64,000 bases of DNA from Catellatospora bangladeshensis (GTDB lineage Bacteria; Actinomycetota; Actinomycetes; Mycobacteriales; Micromonosporaceae): assembly GCF_016862575.1 (NCBI RefSeq), contig NZ_BONF01000012.1:175999-239998 (forward strand), in the 5' to 3' direction. The translations under genes were made by a program, and so were the position numbers. The notes under the pieces are model-generated. The model searched no databases and was not told the origin of the DNA. It was given only the letters and a program-made list of their open reading frames with translations. Positions 54,190 through 62,149 of this stretch are shown one piece after another (position 1 is the stretch's first letter; each line of letters begins with the position of its first letter).

Positions 54190-54254
54190 ACCGCGAGCAG
54201 GAACTCGACCACCTTGCCGCACGCCTGGTCGACGGCTCCCTCACCGGTGTTCCG

Positions 54255-54830
54255 GTGGAGGAGACCGTCGACCTCGCGCGTATCGAGAAGGCCGTACGCG
54301 AGATGCTGCTCGCGCTCGGCGAGGACCCCGACCGGGACGGCCTGCAGAAGACCCCCGCCCGGGTGGCGCGGGCCTACGCCGAGCTGTTCGCCGGGCTGCG
54401 GGTCGACCCGGCGCACGTGCTGACCACCACGTTCGAGGCCGACCACGACGAGTTCGTGCTGGTCCGCGACATCGAGGTGTTCAGCCTCTGCGAGCACCAC
54501 CTGCTGCCGTTCAAGGGCGTCGCCCACGTCGGCTACCTGCCCGGCGAGGACGGCCGCATCACCGGCCTGTCGAAGCTGGCCCGGCTCGTCGAGGTGTTCG
54601 CCCGCCGGCCGCAGGTGCAGGAGCGGCTCACCTCGCAGATCGCCGACCTGCTCCAGGACCGGCTCCAGGCGCGCGGCGTCATCGTGGTGCTGGAGTGCGA
54701 GCACATGTGCATGGAGATGCGCGGCATCCGCAAGGCCGGTGCCCGCACCGTCACCAGCGCCGTGCGCGGCATCCTCAAGACGGACCCGAAGACCCGCGCC
54801 GAGGCCATGTCACTGATCCACTCCCGCTGA
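54255..54830 (+). CDS. folE: GTP cyclohydrolase I
   Basis: First enzyme of folate synthesis, converting GTP to dihydroneopterin triphosphate. The 191-residue protein has the zinc ligands CEHHLLPF and the later [10 protein letters not shown], and [20 protein letters not shown]. It begins at GTG 54255; the frame is open back to the ftsH stop, so a longer N-terminus from a rare start is possible. It follows ftsH as in many actinobacteria, but the usual folP-folB-folK genes are absent downstream: the next gene is convergent and begins its 3' end at the very next base. Confidence 0.95.
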   Translation: MEETVDLARIEKAVREMLLALGEDPDRDGLQKTPARVARAYAELFAGLRVDPAHVLTTTFEADHDEFVLVRDIEVFSLCEHHLLPFKGVAHVGYLPGEDGRITGLSKLARLVEVFARRPQVQERLTSQIADLLQDRLQARGVIVVLECEHMCMEMRGIRKAGARTVTSAVRGILKTDPKTRAEAMSLIHSR

Positions 54831-55454
54831 TCACAGCAGCGCGAGCAGCAGCACCACCACCAGCGCCGGGGCGATGCACACCAGCGCGCCCACCTGCGGC
54901 GTGCGCGGCCGATCCGGGTACACCATGCCCGTCACCAGCCAGCCCGCGCCGAATGCGAGCGGTGCCAGCACCAGCCCGCACACCGCCGCGAAGAACAGCT
55001 GCGCGTCCGGCTCGGCCAGCCCCGCCACCGCCAGCTGCACCAGCATCGCGACCAGCGCCAGCGGCCCGTACACCAGCAGGTTGCGCAGCGCCTGCGGGCC
55101 GGTGCCCTCGTCGTCGAGCCGGGCCAGCGCACCGTCGGCGACGTCCACGTGCGCGCCCGCCTGCCGCAGCGCCGCCAGCGCCACCGCCGGGCCACCGGCG
55201 ACGGCCTGCGCCGCGTCGTGCAGCTCAGCGGGCCCCGGCTGGAGCATCGGCGCGGGCACCCCGGCCCGGCCCGCCGCGTCCACCAGCCGGGCCGCCTGCA
55301 TGGCCAGCCTGCCGTGCACCGTCGGCAGCTCGTCCCGGGCAGCCGCCAGCGCGGACGCCTCGCCCGCCGCCGCATCCGCGGCCTCCCGGCGTACCGTGTC
55401 CAGCCGATGCGCCGCCGCCAGGTACTCCGACCAGGCTGTGCTCCGCTCGCTCAC
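54831..55454 (-). CDS. coiled-coil membrane protein, partner of FtsK-like ATPase
   Basis: A 207-residue protein with an N-terminal Ala-rich helical region (about 1-115, likely coiled coil) and three transmembrane helices (about 122-143, 150-178, 188-207). GTG 55454 has GGGAGG just upstream. It is 28 bp downstream of the FtsK-type ATPase on the same strand, so the two are probably co-expressed and may form a membrane complex. I recognise no family. Confidence 0.75.
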   Translation of the reverse strand: MSERSTAWSEYLAAAHRLDTVRREAADAAAGEASALAAARDELPTVHGRLAMQAARLVDAAGRAGVPAPMLQPGPAELHDAAQAVAGGPAVALAALRQAGAHVDVADGALARLDDEGTGPQALRNLLVYGPLALVAMLVQLAVAGLAEPDAQLFFAAVCGLVLAPLAFGAGWLVTGMVYPDRPRTPQVGALVCIAPALVVVLLLALL

Positions 55455-55482
55455 GCCGCCTCCCGCATACCCTCGCGCCCGC

Positions 55483-57435
55483 TCATGCCGGTCCCCGGCC
55501 CAGCTCGGCCGTGGTCAGCACCAGCGGCGGATCCGAATCCGGGTCGCGGGCCTGCCACAGGCGCTGCCGCAGGGCCGACAGCACCTGCGCGTCGGCATCC
55601 GGGTCCGGGAACCGGACCGTCTTCTCATGGCCGCGCGTGGCGCCCCGCGGCCCGCCCAGGCCGCCCGCGGTGTTGACCACCGCGCAGCCCAGCGGGAGCG
55701 TCGCCGCCGCGTCGTTCGTCGCCTCCAGCGCGTCCCCGCCGCCCGGCAGCGCCACCCGCACCGGCACCTGGCCGAACAGCGAATCTCGCCGCGCGTGCAG
55801 CGCCTCGATGCCGCGCACCGTCTGCGAAACCAGGATCAGGTGTACGCCGCAGCCGCGCCCCCGCCGCCCGATCGACTCCAGCAGGCCCAGCGCCTCCGCC
55901 GCGATCGGATCGGCACCCGACAGCAGCACCGGGAACTCGTCGAGCACACACACCAGCCGCGGCAGCTGCCGGTGCTCGCGCGCCTGCACGAACCGGCTCA
56001 CCTGCAGCTCCCGCCACAGCTCCTCCCGGCGGGTCAACTCGCCGTCCAGCTCCCGCAGCACCGCCAGCCCGTGCTCACGCCCCGACTCCAGCCCCACCAC
56101 GCGGGCGTGCGGCAGCCACGCCGGATCGTCCGGCCCCGGCGCGAACCGGGCCAGCCCCCGTCCTGGCTTGAAGTCCAGCAGATACAGCCCCAGCTCGTCC
56201 GGGTCGTAGCGGGTGCACAGGCCGTACAGCACGTTCGCCAGGAACGCCGACTTGCCGCCGCCCGCCCGCCCCCCGATCAGCCAGTGCGGCGTCAGGTCGG
56301 CGAACACCAGCGAGATCGGCGTCTCCCCGGCCAGCCCCGCCGTCGTCGACAGCCCCGCCGCCGACGACTCCGCCCACCAGTGATCCGGATCCGGCAGCAG
56401 GTCCATCAGGTGCACCTGCCCCGACTGCACGTAACGCTCGGCCAGCTCGCGGCACACCCGCTGCACCAGCTCCGCCGGCGGGTCCGGGTCGAGCCGCACC
56501 GGCACCGAAAGCCCCGGCCACGAAGCCGTCGGGCTCGGCCCGCCACCCGCCGCCGGGCGCCGCTCGGCCTGCGCCGGCACCGTGAACGGCGCGCCGCCCA
56601 GCAGCGCGTACGGGTTACGCAGGGCGATCTGCGTACTCATCGGCAGCGGCTGCTGCGCCGCAGGCTGCGCCGTGTCCGGCGTCAGCGGCGGCGGCGGCCA
56701 GCCCGCCACGATCAGATGCAGCCCCGTCGCCGGGCCGGCCTGCGCCAGCGCCGTGATCCGGGCCAGGTCCGAGCCCTCCACCGCCGACGGCAGCGCCGCG
56801 ATCAGCAGCAGCATCGTGCAGTCCCGGCGGCGCGGCCGCGCCGCCGGGCGTCGCTGCGCCTCCGGCCGGCTCGGGCGCACCCAGTGCTCCGCCTCCGCCA
56901 GCACCGCCTGCAGCCCAGCCCGATCCATCACCGGCGGCGGCATCAGGCCCGCGTCGGCCAGCGCCCCGAACGGCGCGAACAGCGCCCCGCCGACCGCGTC
57001 CACCGCGCGGACCACCAGCGTGCCCGACGGGGCCGTCGCGAGCAGCCGCAGCAGGATCGCCCGCAGCACCCCCGCCACCCGCGGATCCCGCGAATCGGCG
57101 GTGAACGTCAGATGCCCCGTGCCCAGCAGCGGCACCACGGCGGGGAAAGCCGCATCCTCCTGCGCGGCCGCCGTGCCCACCCGCACGAACTCCGGGCGGC
57201 GCTGCTCACCCAGCGCCATGCCGGCCGGCACCGAGTCCAGCGGCGTACCCAGCCAGCCCGGCGTCAGCCGGGCCGCCGCGTCACGCAGCCGCTCGGCGAG
57301 CGCCTGCTGCTCGGCCAGGTCCGTCCGAGGTGGCGGAAGATAACCGTCCAACGCGGACGCGGCCGCCTGCGCCACCGCCGACGCGTGCCGGTGCAGGCTC
57401 GCGGCCTGGTCGATCCGCGCGTTCAAACCGGGCAC
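55483..57435 (-). CDS. orphan FtsK/SpoIIIE-type ATPase
   Basis: A 650-residue ATPase with a helical N-terminal part, a Walker A GGRAGGGKSAFL (about 383-393), LYLLDFKPGRGLARF, Walker B VCVLDEFPVLL (about 497) and a SQTVRGIEAL sensor region. It resembles the motor domains of FtsK/EccC but has only one clear intact P-loop and no transmembrane helix of its own; the small membrane gene downstream could supply the anchor. GTG 57435 follows GGAGG at a spacing of seven. It may move DNA or protein; neither is shown. It is not the chromosomal ftsK (no gamma domain, no N-terminal membrane bundle). Confidence 0.82.
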   Translation of the reverse strand: MPGLNARIDQAASLHRHASAVAQAAASALDGYLPPPRTDLAEQQALAERLRDAAARLTPGWLGTPLDSVPAGMALGEQRRPEFVRVGTAAAQEDAAFPAVVPLLGTGHLTFTADSRDPRVAGVLRAILLRLLATAPSGTLVVRAVDAVGGALFAPFGALADAGLMPPPVMDRAGLQAVLAEAEHWVRPSRPEAQRRPAARPRRRDCTMLLLIAALPSAVEGSDLARITALAQAGPATGLHLIVAGWPPPPLTPDTAQPAAQQPLPMSTQIALRNPYALLGGAPFTVPAQAERRPAAGGGPSPTASWPGLSVPVRLDPDPPAELVQRVCRELAERYVQSGQVHLMDLLPDPDHWWAESSAAGLSTTAGLAGETPISLVFADLTPHWLIGGRAGGGKSAFLANVLYGLCTRYDPDELGLYLLDFKPGRGLARFAPGPDDPAWLPHARVVGLESGREHGLAVLRELDGELTRREELWRELQVSRFVQAREHRQLPRLVCVLDEFPVLLSGADPIAAEALGLLESIGRRGRGCGVHLILVSQTVRGIEALHARRDSLFGQVPVRVALPGGGDALEATNDAAATLPLGCAVVNTAGGLGGPRGATRGHEKTVRFPDPDADAQVLSALRQRLWQARDPDSDPPLVLTTAELGRGPA

Positions 57436-57534
57436 GGGAACACCTCCGCTGCGTCCTCCCCGGGGGAGGGTAACGCAGAGCGCCCGATACCCGGCGCAAC
57501 TACGCGGAAGCAACTCCCGTGTAAACCCGACAGA

Positions 57535-57807
57535 TCAATCCTGCAGAAGGTAGTCGATGAACCTCGCCCTGATCAGAGGCTCCTGGTCGCCGTAGCGGTG
57601 GCCGGTGAACTCGCGCCACAGCGACACGGTGTCGTCGATCGCGGCGCCGATGTCGGCGAGCTCGCGCTCCTCGGTCTCCGGGGAGGTCGGCAGGTGCTTG
57701 AACAGGTCCCAGAAGAAGCCGAGGTCACGCTGCTCGCGGGCCTTGGCGAAGGCGCGCTCGCGCAGGTCGTCGGTGGTCAGGGCGTCCAGTTCGGCGAAGT
57801 CCGTCAC
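57535..57807 (-). CDS. small conserved acidic protein
   Basis: A 90-residue cytoplasmic protein, strongly acidic and helical, starting at GTG 57807 (TDFAELDALTTDDLRE). Similar small proteins occur widely in actinobacteria as unnamed hypotheticals; no motif suggests a function. It lies about 100 bases upstream of the FtsK-like gene on the same strand and may be in its transcript. Confidence 0.7.
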   Translation of the reverse strand: MTDFAELDALTTDDLRERAFAKAREQRDLGFFWDLFKHLPTSPETEERELADIGAAIDDTVSLWREFTGHRYGDQEPLIRARFIDYLLQD

Positions 57808-57887
57808 CCGACCAGCGTACGGGGTGCCGGGGCGGGGCGGCCCGACTCGGCTCGCCTGGGACGCTCGATCCAGCCCGGGGTGACCGA

Positions 57888-57893
57888 TATCGT
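57888..57893 (+). promoter_or_regulatory. -10 box of a leaderless promoter (small membrane protein)
   Basis: TATCGT followed by 7 nt and GTG 57901. Confidence 0.45.
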
Positions 57894-57900
57894 CGTCGGC

Positions 57901-58062
57901 GTGTATCAGAACCCGCCGCCGAAGCGGCCGAACCCGATCCTCGGCCTGGTCAAGAAGCCGATGATGCTCGCGCTCGCCGGCGGGGCGGTGGTGCTGCTGC
58001 TCGTGCTCGCCTGCTGCTGCGGCCTGTGGGTCTTCGGCAACCTCAACACCGGCTCGGTCTGA
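57901..58062 (+). CDS. 53-residue membrane protein
   Basis: A short frame from GTG 57901: a Pro/Lys-rich start (YQNPPPKRPNP), one transmembrane helix (about 23-45) ending in a CCC triplet, and a short outer tail (FGNLNTGSV). Similar Pro-rich single-span proteins are common in Micromonosporaceae. The apparent leaderless promoter supports it as a real gene. Function unknown. Confidence 0.6.
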   Translation: MYQNPPPKRPNPILGLVKKPMMLALAGGAVVLLLVLACCCGLWVFGNLNTGSV

Positions 58063-58128
58063 CCCGGCGACACCCTCCTGTGGCAGCGAACCAGCCCGGG
58101 CAGGCGGCAGATCAGCCGGTTCTCACGT

Positions 58129-58137
58129 TTATCCACA
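58129..58137 (+). promoter_or_regulatory. isolated DnaA-box nonamer
   Basis: TTATCCACA, the same nonamer as the cluster in dacB, in the spacer just before the T7SS/conjugation-like module. Confidence 0.4.
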
Positions 58138-58231
58138 AGGGATGGACGAGGCCTGTGCGATCAGTGCTCGTTCGGCTACGCTGCCGCATGACGTGCTGAT
58201 GTACGTCACTGCTCATGGGGAGGTGAGCACG

Positions 58232-58639
58232 GTGGAGACACCGATGAAGCCGCTGTCCGTGGATCTGACCGAGGTCAGCAGGGTGACTGCCGACCTGCGT
58301 ACCCAGGCCGCCGCGGCTCTGGAGTCCGGGGTGGGTGAGTTCGCCAGACAGATCGATCGTGGCGTGCTCTTCGGCACGTTCTCGCCCAGCGGAGAGACCC
58401 AGGCCGCGCGGAACGCGCTCTGGGCGGCATTGCACCGCCACTATGAGAACGCGGAGCGGCAGCTGGCTCTTGGCCGCGCCCTCGCAACCGGCCTGGAGAA
58501 GGCTCTGGCGAACTACACCGAGGCCGACGACCTCGCTGCGGCGGCGCTCAACTTGATCGATCGCGAGATTGCGGCTGCGGCGGAGCGAGCCGGACACGTA
58601 GGAATGCGGCACCGTCAGGGGCGGGGAGCGCACGTCTGA
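58232..58639 (+). CDS. WXG100/ESX-like small helical protein
   Basis: A 135-residue helical protein, first gene of a three-gene set ending in a mycosin. It has the size and helical makeup of ESX/WXG100-associated proteins (region 20-120, YENAERQLALG...), but no clear W-x-G turn; the nearest Trp is in LWAALHRHY. The GTG at 58232 follows GGGGAGG (58217-58223) at eight bases. Its stop overlaps the next start (TGATG). Most likely a T7SS substrate or chaperone-like partner of the next protein; this is inference from position. Confidence 0.6.
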   Translation: METPMKPLSVDLTEVSRVTADLRTQAAAALESGVGEFARQIDRGVLFGTFSPSGETQAARNALWAALHRHYENAERQLALGRALATGLEKALANYTEADDLAAAALNLIDREIAAAAERAGHVGMRHRQGRGAHV

Positions 58640-59793
58640 TGACCGAGGCGAACCCGAACGAGCTGCGCATGCTTGTCACCCGAACGCCATCGGATGCGAC
58701 CGCCGGGAAGCTGCCGCCACAACCTCACTGGCCTGCGCCGCCCGTCGACTGGAACGACTACGACGTTCCCCGGATCTGGGACAGCCTCGGCTGCTTGGAC
58801 CACGAGGTGACCTGGGATCAGGCGCGCACCATCGCCAGGCAAGGCGACCTGCTGAACGCTCAGGCCGAAGCGCTGGAGCGGCTTCGGGATCGGCTCGCGG
58901 AGGCATGGTCCGGTGGCCAAACTCCGGCAGCGGCTGCGGCCCTGGGCAAGATCGATTGGCTTATCAAGGCGATACGCGCCGACGCACTGGCGGCCGCAAC
59001 GACAGCGCGGGGAGTTAACGGTGTCCTGGAGACCATGGCGTCGGCGAAGCGCGCGATGGAGCCGGTCGCGAATCGGTGGTTGGGTGTCACGAGGACCGAC
59101 CCCCGGGCGTGGCGGCCGCTGGCCGATGAGCTGAACGAGAAGGCTCGGAAGATCATGGTGTCCGCTGACGCCGTGATCCGAGACCATCGGGAAAACATCA
59201 TCGTGCCTGCTCAGACCCGGCCGCCCACCGTCGCTGTGGTCGTTCCACCACCTGACCCGCGCAAGCCGGTCGCTGGGGGCAGCCGTTTCAATGGCGATGC
59301 CAGTACCGACTGGACGCCCGGTGCAAAATCCGGTGTCCACGCTCCGTCCGGTGCCGAGCCTGTTGAAACCGAGATACCAGCAGAACCCGGGCCCGTCCTG
59401 AGCGGTCTGCCGGTTCCCGGGATTTCGGGCGGAGTGCCGTCGGCGCTGCCCATCTTTCCGGGTAGCGAGTATGCGCGAGGTGGTGGTGCATACGTCATGC
59501 CCGGCGGAGCTGGCACGCCAGGCCAGGTGGTGCCGATGCCCGCAAGACCCGCTGCGGTGCCGCAGGGCTCCGGCCCTGGCGGTTCGGTGGGCATGATGCC
59601 CATGCCGACCCCGATGGGCGGAGCGACGCCCGGTAGTGGAGGCGGATCAGGCGATCGCTATCGGCAAGGCGCTCACACTCGCTGGGAGGTGCAACAGGGT
59701 GGTCCAGCGGTCATCGAGCCGGGACCTCAACTCGGCCCTCGACCGGCAGAGAGCGAGCTGGACCCAGACGATTTCCGCGAGTGGTTCACCTAG
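58639..59793 (+). CDS. putative T7SS substrate with Pro/Gly-rich C-terminus
   Basis: A 384-residue protein. Residues 25-190 are predicted helical with a WSGG turn (about residue 93) like the WXG motif of ESX/PPE-type substrates; the remainder is a low-complexity Pro/Gly/Met tail ending DPDDFREWFT. This helical-hairpin plus disordered tail plan is common among type VII secreted proteins of actinobacteria. It overlaps the upstream gene and is followed by a mycosin. Codon bias is weaker than in the core genes. No catalytic motif is visible. Confidence 0.65.
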   Translation: MTEANPNELRMLVTRTPSDATAGKLPPQPHWPAPPVDWNDYDVPRIWDSLGCLDHEVTWDQARTIARQGDLLNAQAEALERLRDRLAEAWSGGQTPAAAAALGKIDWLIKAIRADALAAATTARGVNGVLETMASAKRAMEPVANRWLGVTRTDPRAWRPLADELNEKARKIMVSADAVIRDHRENIIVPAQTRPPTVAVVVPPPDPRKPVAGGSRFNGDASTDWTPGAKSGVHAPSGAEPVETEIPAEPGPVLSGLPVPGISGGVPSALPIFPGSEYARGGGAYVMPGGAGTPGQVVPMPARPAAVPQGSGPGGSVGMMPMPTPMGGATPGSGGGSGDRYRQGAHTRWEVQQGGPAVIEPGPQLGPRPAESELDPDDFREWFT

Positions 59794-59864
59794 GCGGCCA
59801 TGCCGTGGAGGCTGACGGACGCGGGTGAGCCGGCGCCCATGGTGACCATTCGCAGAGGTGTCGC

Positions 59865-60956
59865 ATGACTGCCTTCAACCGCGTCGTGAAGGTGTGCGCC
59901 GCCGCCATGGCAATGGCCGCATTCGGCGTCATGAGCGCACCGTCGGCGGTTGCCCAGGACAGGATCGATGACGGGCAGTGGTACCACTCCCTGTTGAGGA
60001 CCTCTGCGGCACATCGGGTCACGCAGGGTGCGGGAGTGACCGTCGCGGTCATCGATACGGGGGTCGATGCCACACATCCGGACTTGGCGGGCGCGGTCCT
60101 GCCTGGTGCGGACTTCACTGATGCTGGGCCGGGTGACGGCTGGCTTGACACGGACGGGCACGGCACCGCCATGGCCGGCCTGATTGCCGCGCACGGCCGG
60201 GTCACCGGCGTCGCCCCAGCGGCGCGGATCCTTCCTGTTCGCATGGATAGCGGAGGCGACCTTGCCAGGGGCATTCTGTGGGCTGTAGAGCAGAAGGTCG
60301 GTGTCATCTCTATCTCGCGGATGCTCCTCGATGAAGACATCGTCGTGAGGCAGGCCGTCGAGGAGGCACTGGCCGCGGACATCGTGGTCGTCGCCGGAAC
60401 CGGGAACCGGACAGAGTCCACGACGATGAGCTACCTCGCGCGTATTCGGGGCGTCGTCGCCGTCGGGGGTGTCGACCGGGCCGGGAACCACTCGGCGATC
60501 TCCGTCAGTGGAGCCGAAACCCTGCTTGCCGCGCCATGTGACGAGGTGTCCAGCACCTACCCCGGCGGTGAGTGGGCGGTGGCCACTGGTACCTCGAACT
60601 CGACAGCCTTGGTCGCGGGCGCGGCCGCCCTTGTCCGCGCCAGATTCCCCAACATGCCTGCGGCCGAGGTTGTCCACCGGCTCGTCGCGACGGCGATCGA
60701 TAAGGGGTTCCGTGGTCCTGACGGCGAGTACGGCCATGGTCTGATCGATATCGCCGGGGCGCTCACCAAGAACGTCTCACCATTCTCACCGTCACCATCC
60801 CCATCTCCTAGCGATGGCTCAGCGACGACAAGCTCTGGGCAAGCAGGGCCGGGATCATCGGCACCCTGGAAGCGAGTGCTCATCCCGGCTGTAGTCGGCC
60901 TGGTCGTTGTCAGCGTCGTTCTGGGTATCGGGTTCCTGTCTAGGCGCCGAAGCTAA
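59865..60956 (+). CDS. second mycosin (T7SS-associated subtilase)
   Basis: A 363-residue subtilase with signal peptide (about 1-30), catalytic Asp64 (AVIDTG), His99 (GHGTAMA), Ser244 (GTSNSTA), oxyanion Asn181, a Ser/Pro-rich linker and a C-terminal transmembrane helix (about 336-356) with an RRRS tail. This is the full mycosin layout, unlike the copy at 33816-35060 which lacks the helix. GAGGTG precedes ATG 59865. It probably works with the two upstream proteins in an accessory type VII system. Confidence 0.9.
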   Translation: MTAFNRVVKVCAAAMAMAAFGVMSAPSAVAQDRIDDGQWYHSLLRTSAAHRVTQGAGVTVAVIDTGVDATHPDLAGAVLPGADFTDAGPGDGWLDTDGHGTAMAGLIAAHGRVTGVAPAARILPVRMDSGGDLARGILWAVEQKVGVISISRMLLDEDIVVRQAVEEALAADIVVVAGTGNRTESTTMSYLARIRGVVAVGGVDRAGNHSAISVSGAETLLAAPCDEVSSTYPGGEWAVATGTSNSTALVAGAAALVRARFPNMPAAEVVHRLVATAIDKGFRGPDGEYGHGLIDIAGALTKNVSPFSPSPSPSPSDGSATTSSGQAGPGSSAPWKRVLIPAVVGLVVVSVVLGIGFLSRRRS

Positions 60957-61035
60957 TAGATGGGTATGCAGCGCCTACGTTGCGACATGGCGGCGAGGGC
61001 TGGCGCGTGGGCGCTGGTACGCGAGAATGGGGGTC

Positions 61036-61533
61036 ATGTCGCGGTCGGCGAAGTGGCGAAAGATCTTGTTGGTCCTCGGTGCCGTCCTCGCGGTCGCTGG
61101 TGTCGGAGGAGCAATCACTGCGGTGCTGACATACCACGAGGCGACGAAGATCGATCGCAGTAATCCCAAGGTGGTTTTGGACGAGTATCTGCGTGCTGCC
61201 TTGGTTCAGAAGGATGGCGTTCTGGTTGAACTGCACTCGTGTGAAGAGCCCACACGACTCGGGCCGATCGTCGCGCTCAGGAAAGAAATGGATCAACGTG
61301 AGCATGACTTCGGTGTCAACGTGCTGGTGACTTGGGGAGCCATCGCGGTGGCCGAAGCAGATTCGGAGGCTACGGCAACGACGGCGCTGACAATCTCGGG
61401 CCGCAAGGATGGAGCTGTGACTAGCAAGCGCACCGAAACCTGGCGATTTACGTTGGTTGATGAAGGCGGATGGCGTGTTTGTAGGGCGGATCGGCTTGAG
61501 CAACCCGCCCCGTCTGCGAGCAGCTCGCCTTAG
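61036..61533 (+). CDS. membrane protein with outer NTF2-like domain
   Basis: A 165-residue protein: one N-terminal transmembrane helix (about 8-32) and an outer alpha/beta domain with the WRFTLVDEGGWRVCRAD ending typical of NTF2-like/DUF4878 domains. It could be a secretion-system accessory. The ATG at 61036 is used; ATG 61027 is nine bases upstream in frame. Its stop is one base from the convergent gene's stop. Confidence 0.7.
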   Translation: MSRSAKWRKILLVLGAVLAVAGVGGAITAVLTYHEATKIDRSNPKVVLDEYLRAALVQKDGVLVELHSCEEPTRLGPIVALRKEMDQREHDFGVNVLVTWGAIAVAEADSEATATTALTISGRKDGAVTSKRTETWRFTLVDEGGWRVCRADRLEQPAPSASSSP

Positions 61534-61534
61534 G

Positions 61535-62149
61535 CTATTCCAGCCAGAGTTCGGCGAGCGGGACCGCCCGTGTCGCTGGCACCTGCCCGGTCGCAGCCCA
61601 TCGGTACCAGTCGTGTTCCTGGGCGACTCTTACCTGAGGGGTGCTATCTGGCCCTGTATGTGCCTCTGTTACCGCCCTCAGGCCTCGTTGTTCCCCGTCA
61701 GCACCCATCTGTACCAGGCGTCGCCCCATGAGCTGGCCGGTCGACTGCGAGGCGATGGTCTCTGCGGGTAAGGCCATCCTGGTGGGAGGAGAATCCAGCG
61801 AAACGAGGCTCAGGCCGTCAACATTGGCGGAGCGTTCGCTTGACGTGCTGATTGTCTCGACCCATACCCGTTCGACCGGGACAAGCGCCGCGAACACCTC
61901 TACCCTCTCGCGCTCGGCGCGGTACCACTCGGCCTCAGACAAAACGGGGATCAAACTGCGGGCTCCCTGGCGGACCATTGAGTCGCCGCGCATGCCGGTT
62001 CGCCAACCGTGTCCCGGCAATCCGATCATGACCCGCGCACCGCGCAGCACACCCCCACTACTGATGACCGTGAGCGCGGGGACCGGCACGATGGGTGCCG
62101 GCGGGGTGCGCCATTCGGCCGCCCACGCCGCGAAGTCTGCCTCGGTCAT
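61535..62149 (-). CDS. hypothetical protein of the right-end module
   Basis: A 204-residue soluble protein with a Trp-rich start (FAAWAAEWRTPPAP) and end (DWYRWAATGQVP), not recognised. The ATG at 62149 overlaps the stop of the hydrolase gene upstream (ATGA), so it is last in a minus-strand operon with the conjugation-like genes. No motif suggests a function. Confidence 0.65.
   Translation of the reverse strand: MTEADFAAWAAEWRTPPAPIVPVPALTVISSGGVLRGARVMIGLPGHGWRTGMRGDSMVRQGARSLIPVLSEAEWYRAERERVEVFAALVPVERVWVETISTSSERSANVDGLSLVSLDSPPTRMALPAETIASQSTGQLMGRRLVQMGADGEQRGLRAVTEAHTGPDSTPQVRVAQEHDWYRWAATGQVPATRAVPLAELWLE

Noticed and set aside
54874..58062. Plus-strand open frame of 1062 codons
   Set aside because: Mostly antisense of the FtsK-like gene. 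Only its last 53 codons, from GTG 57901, look like a real small membrane protein.
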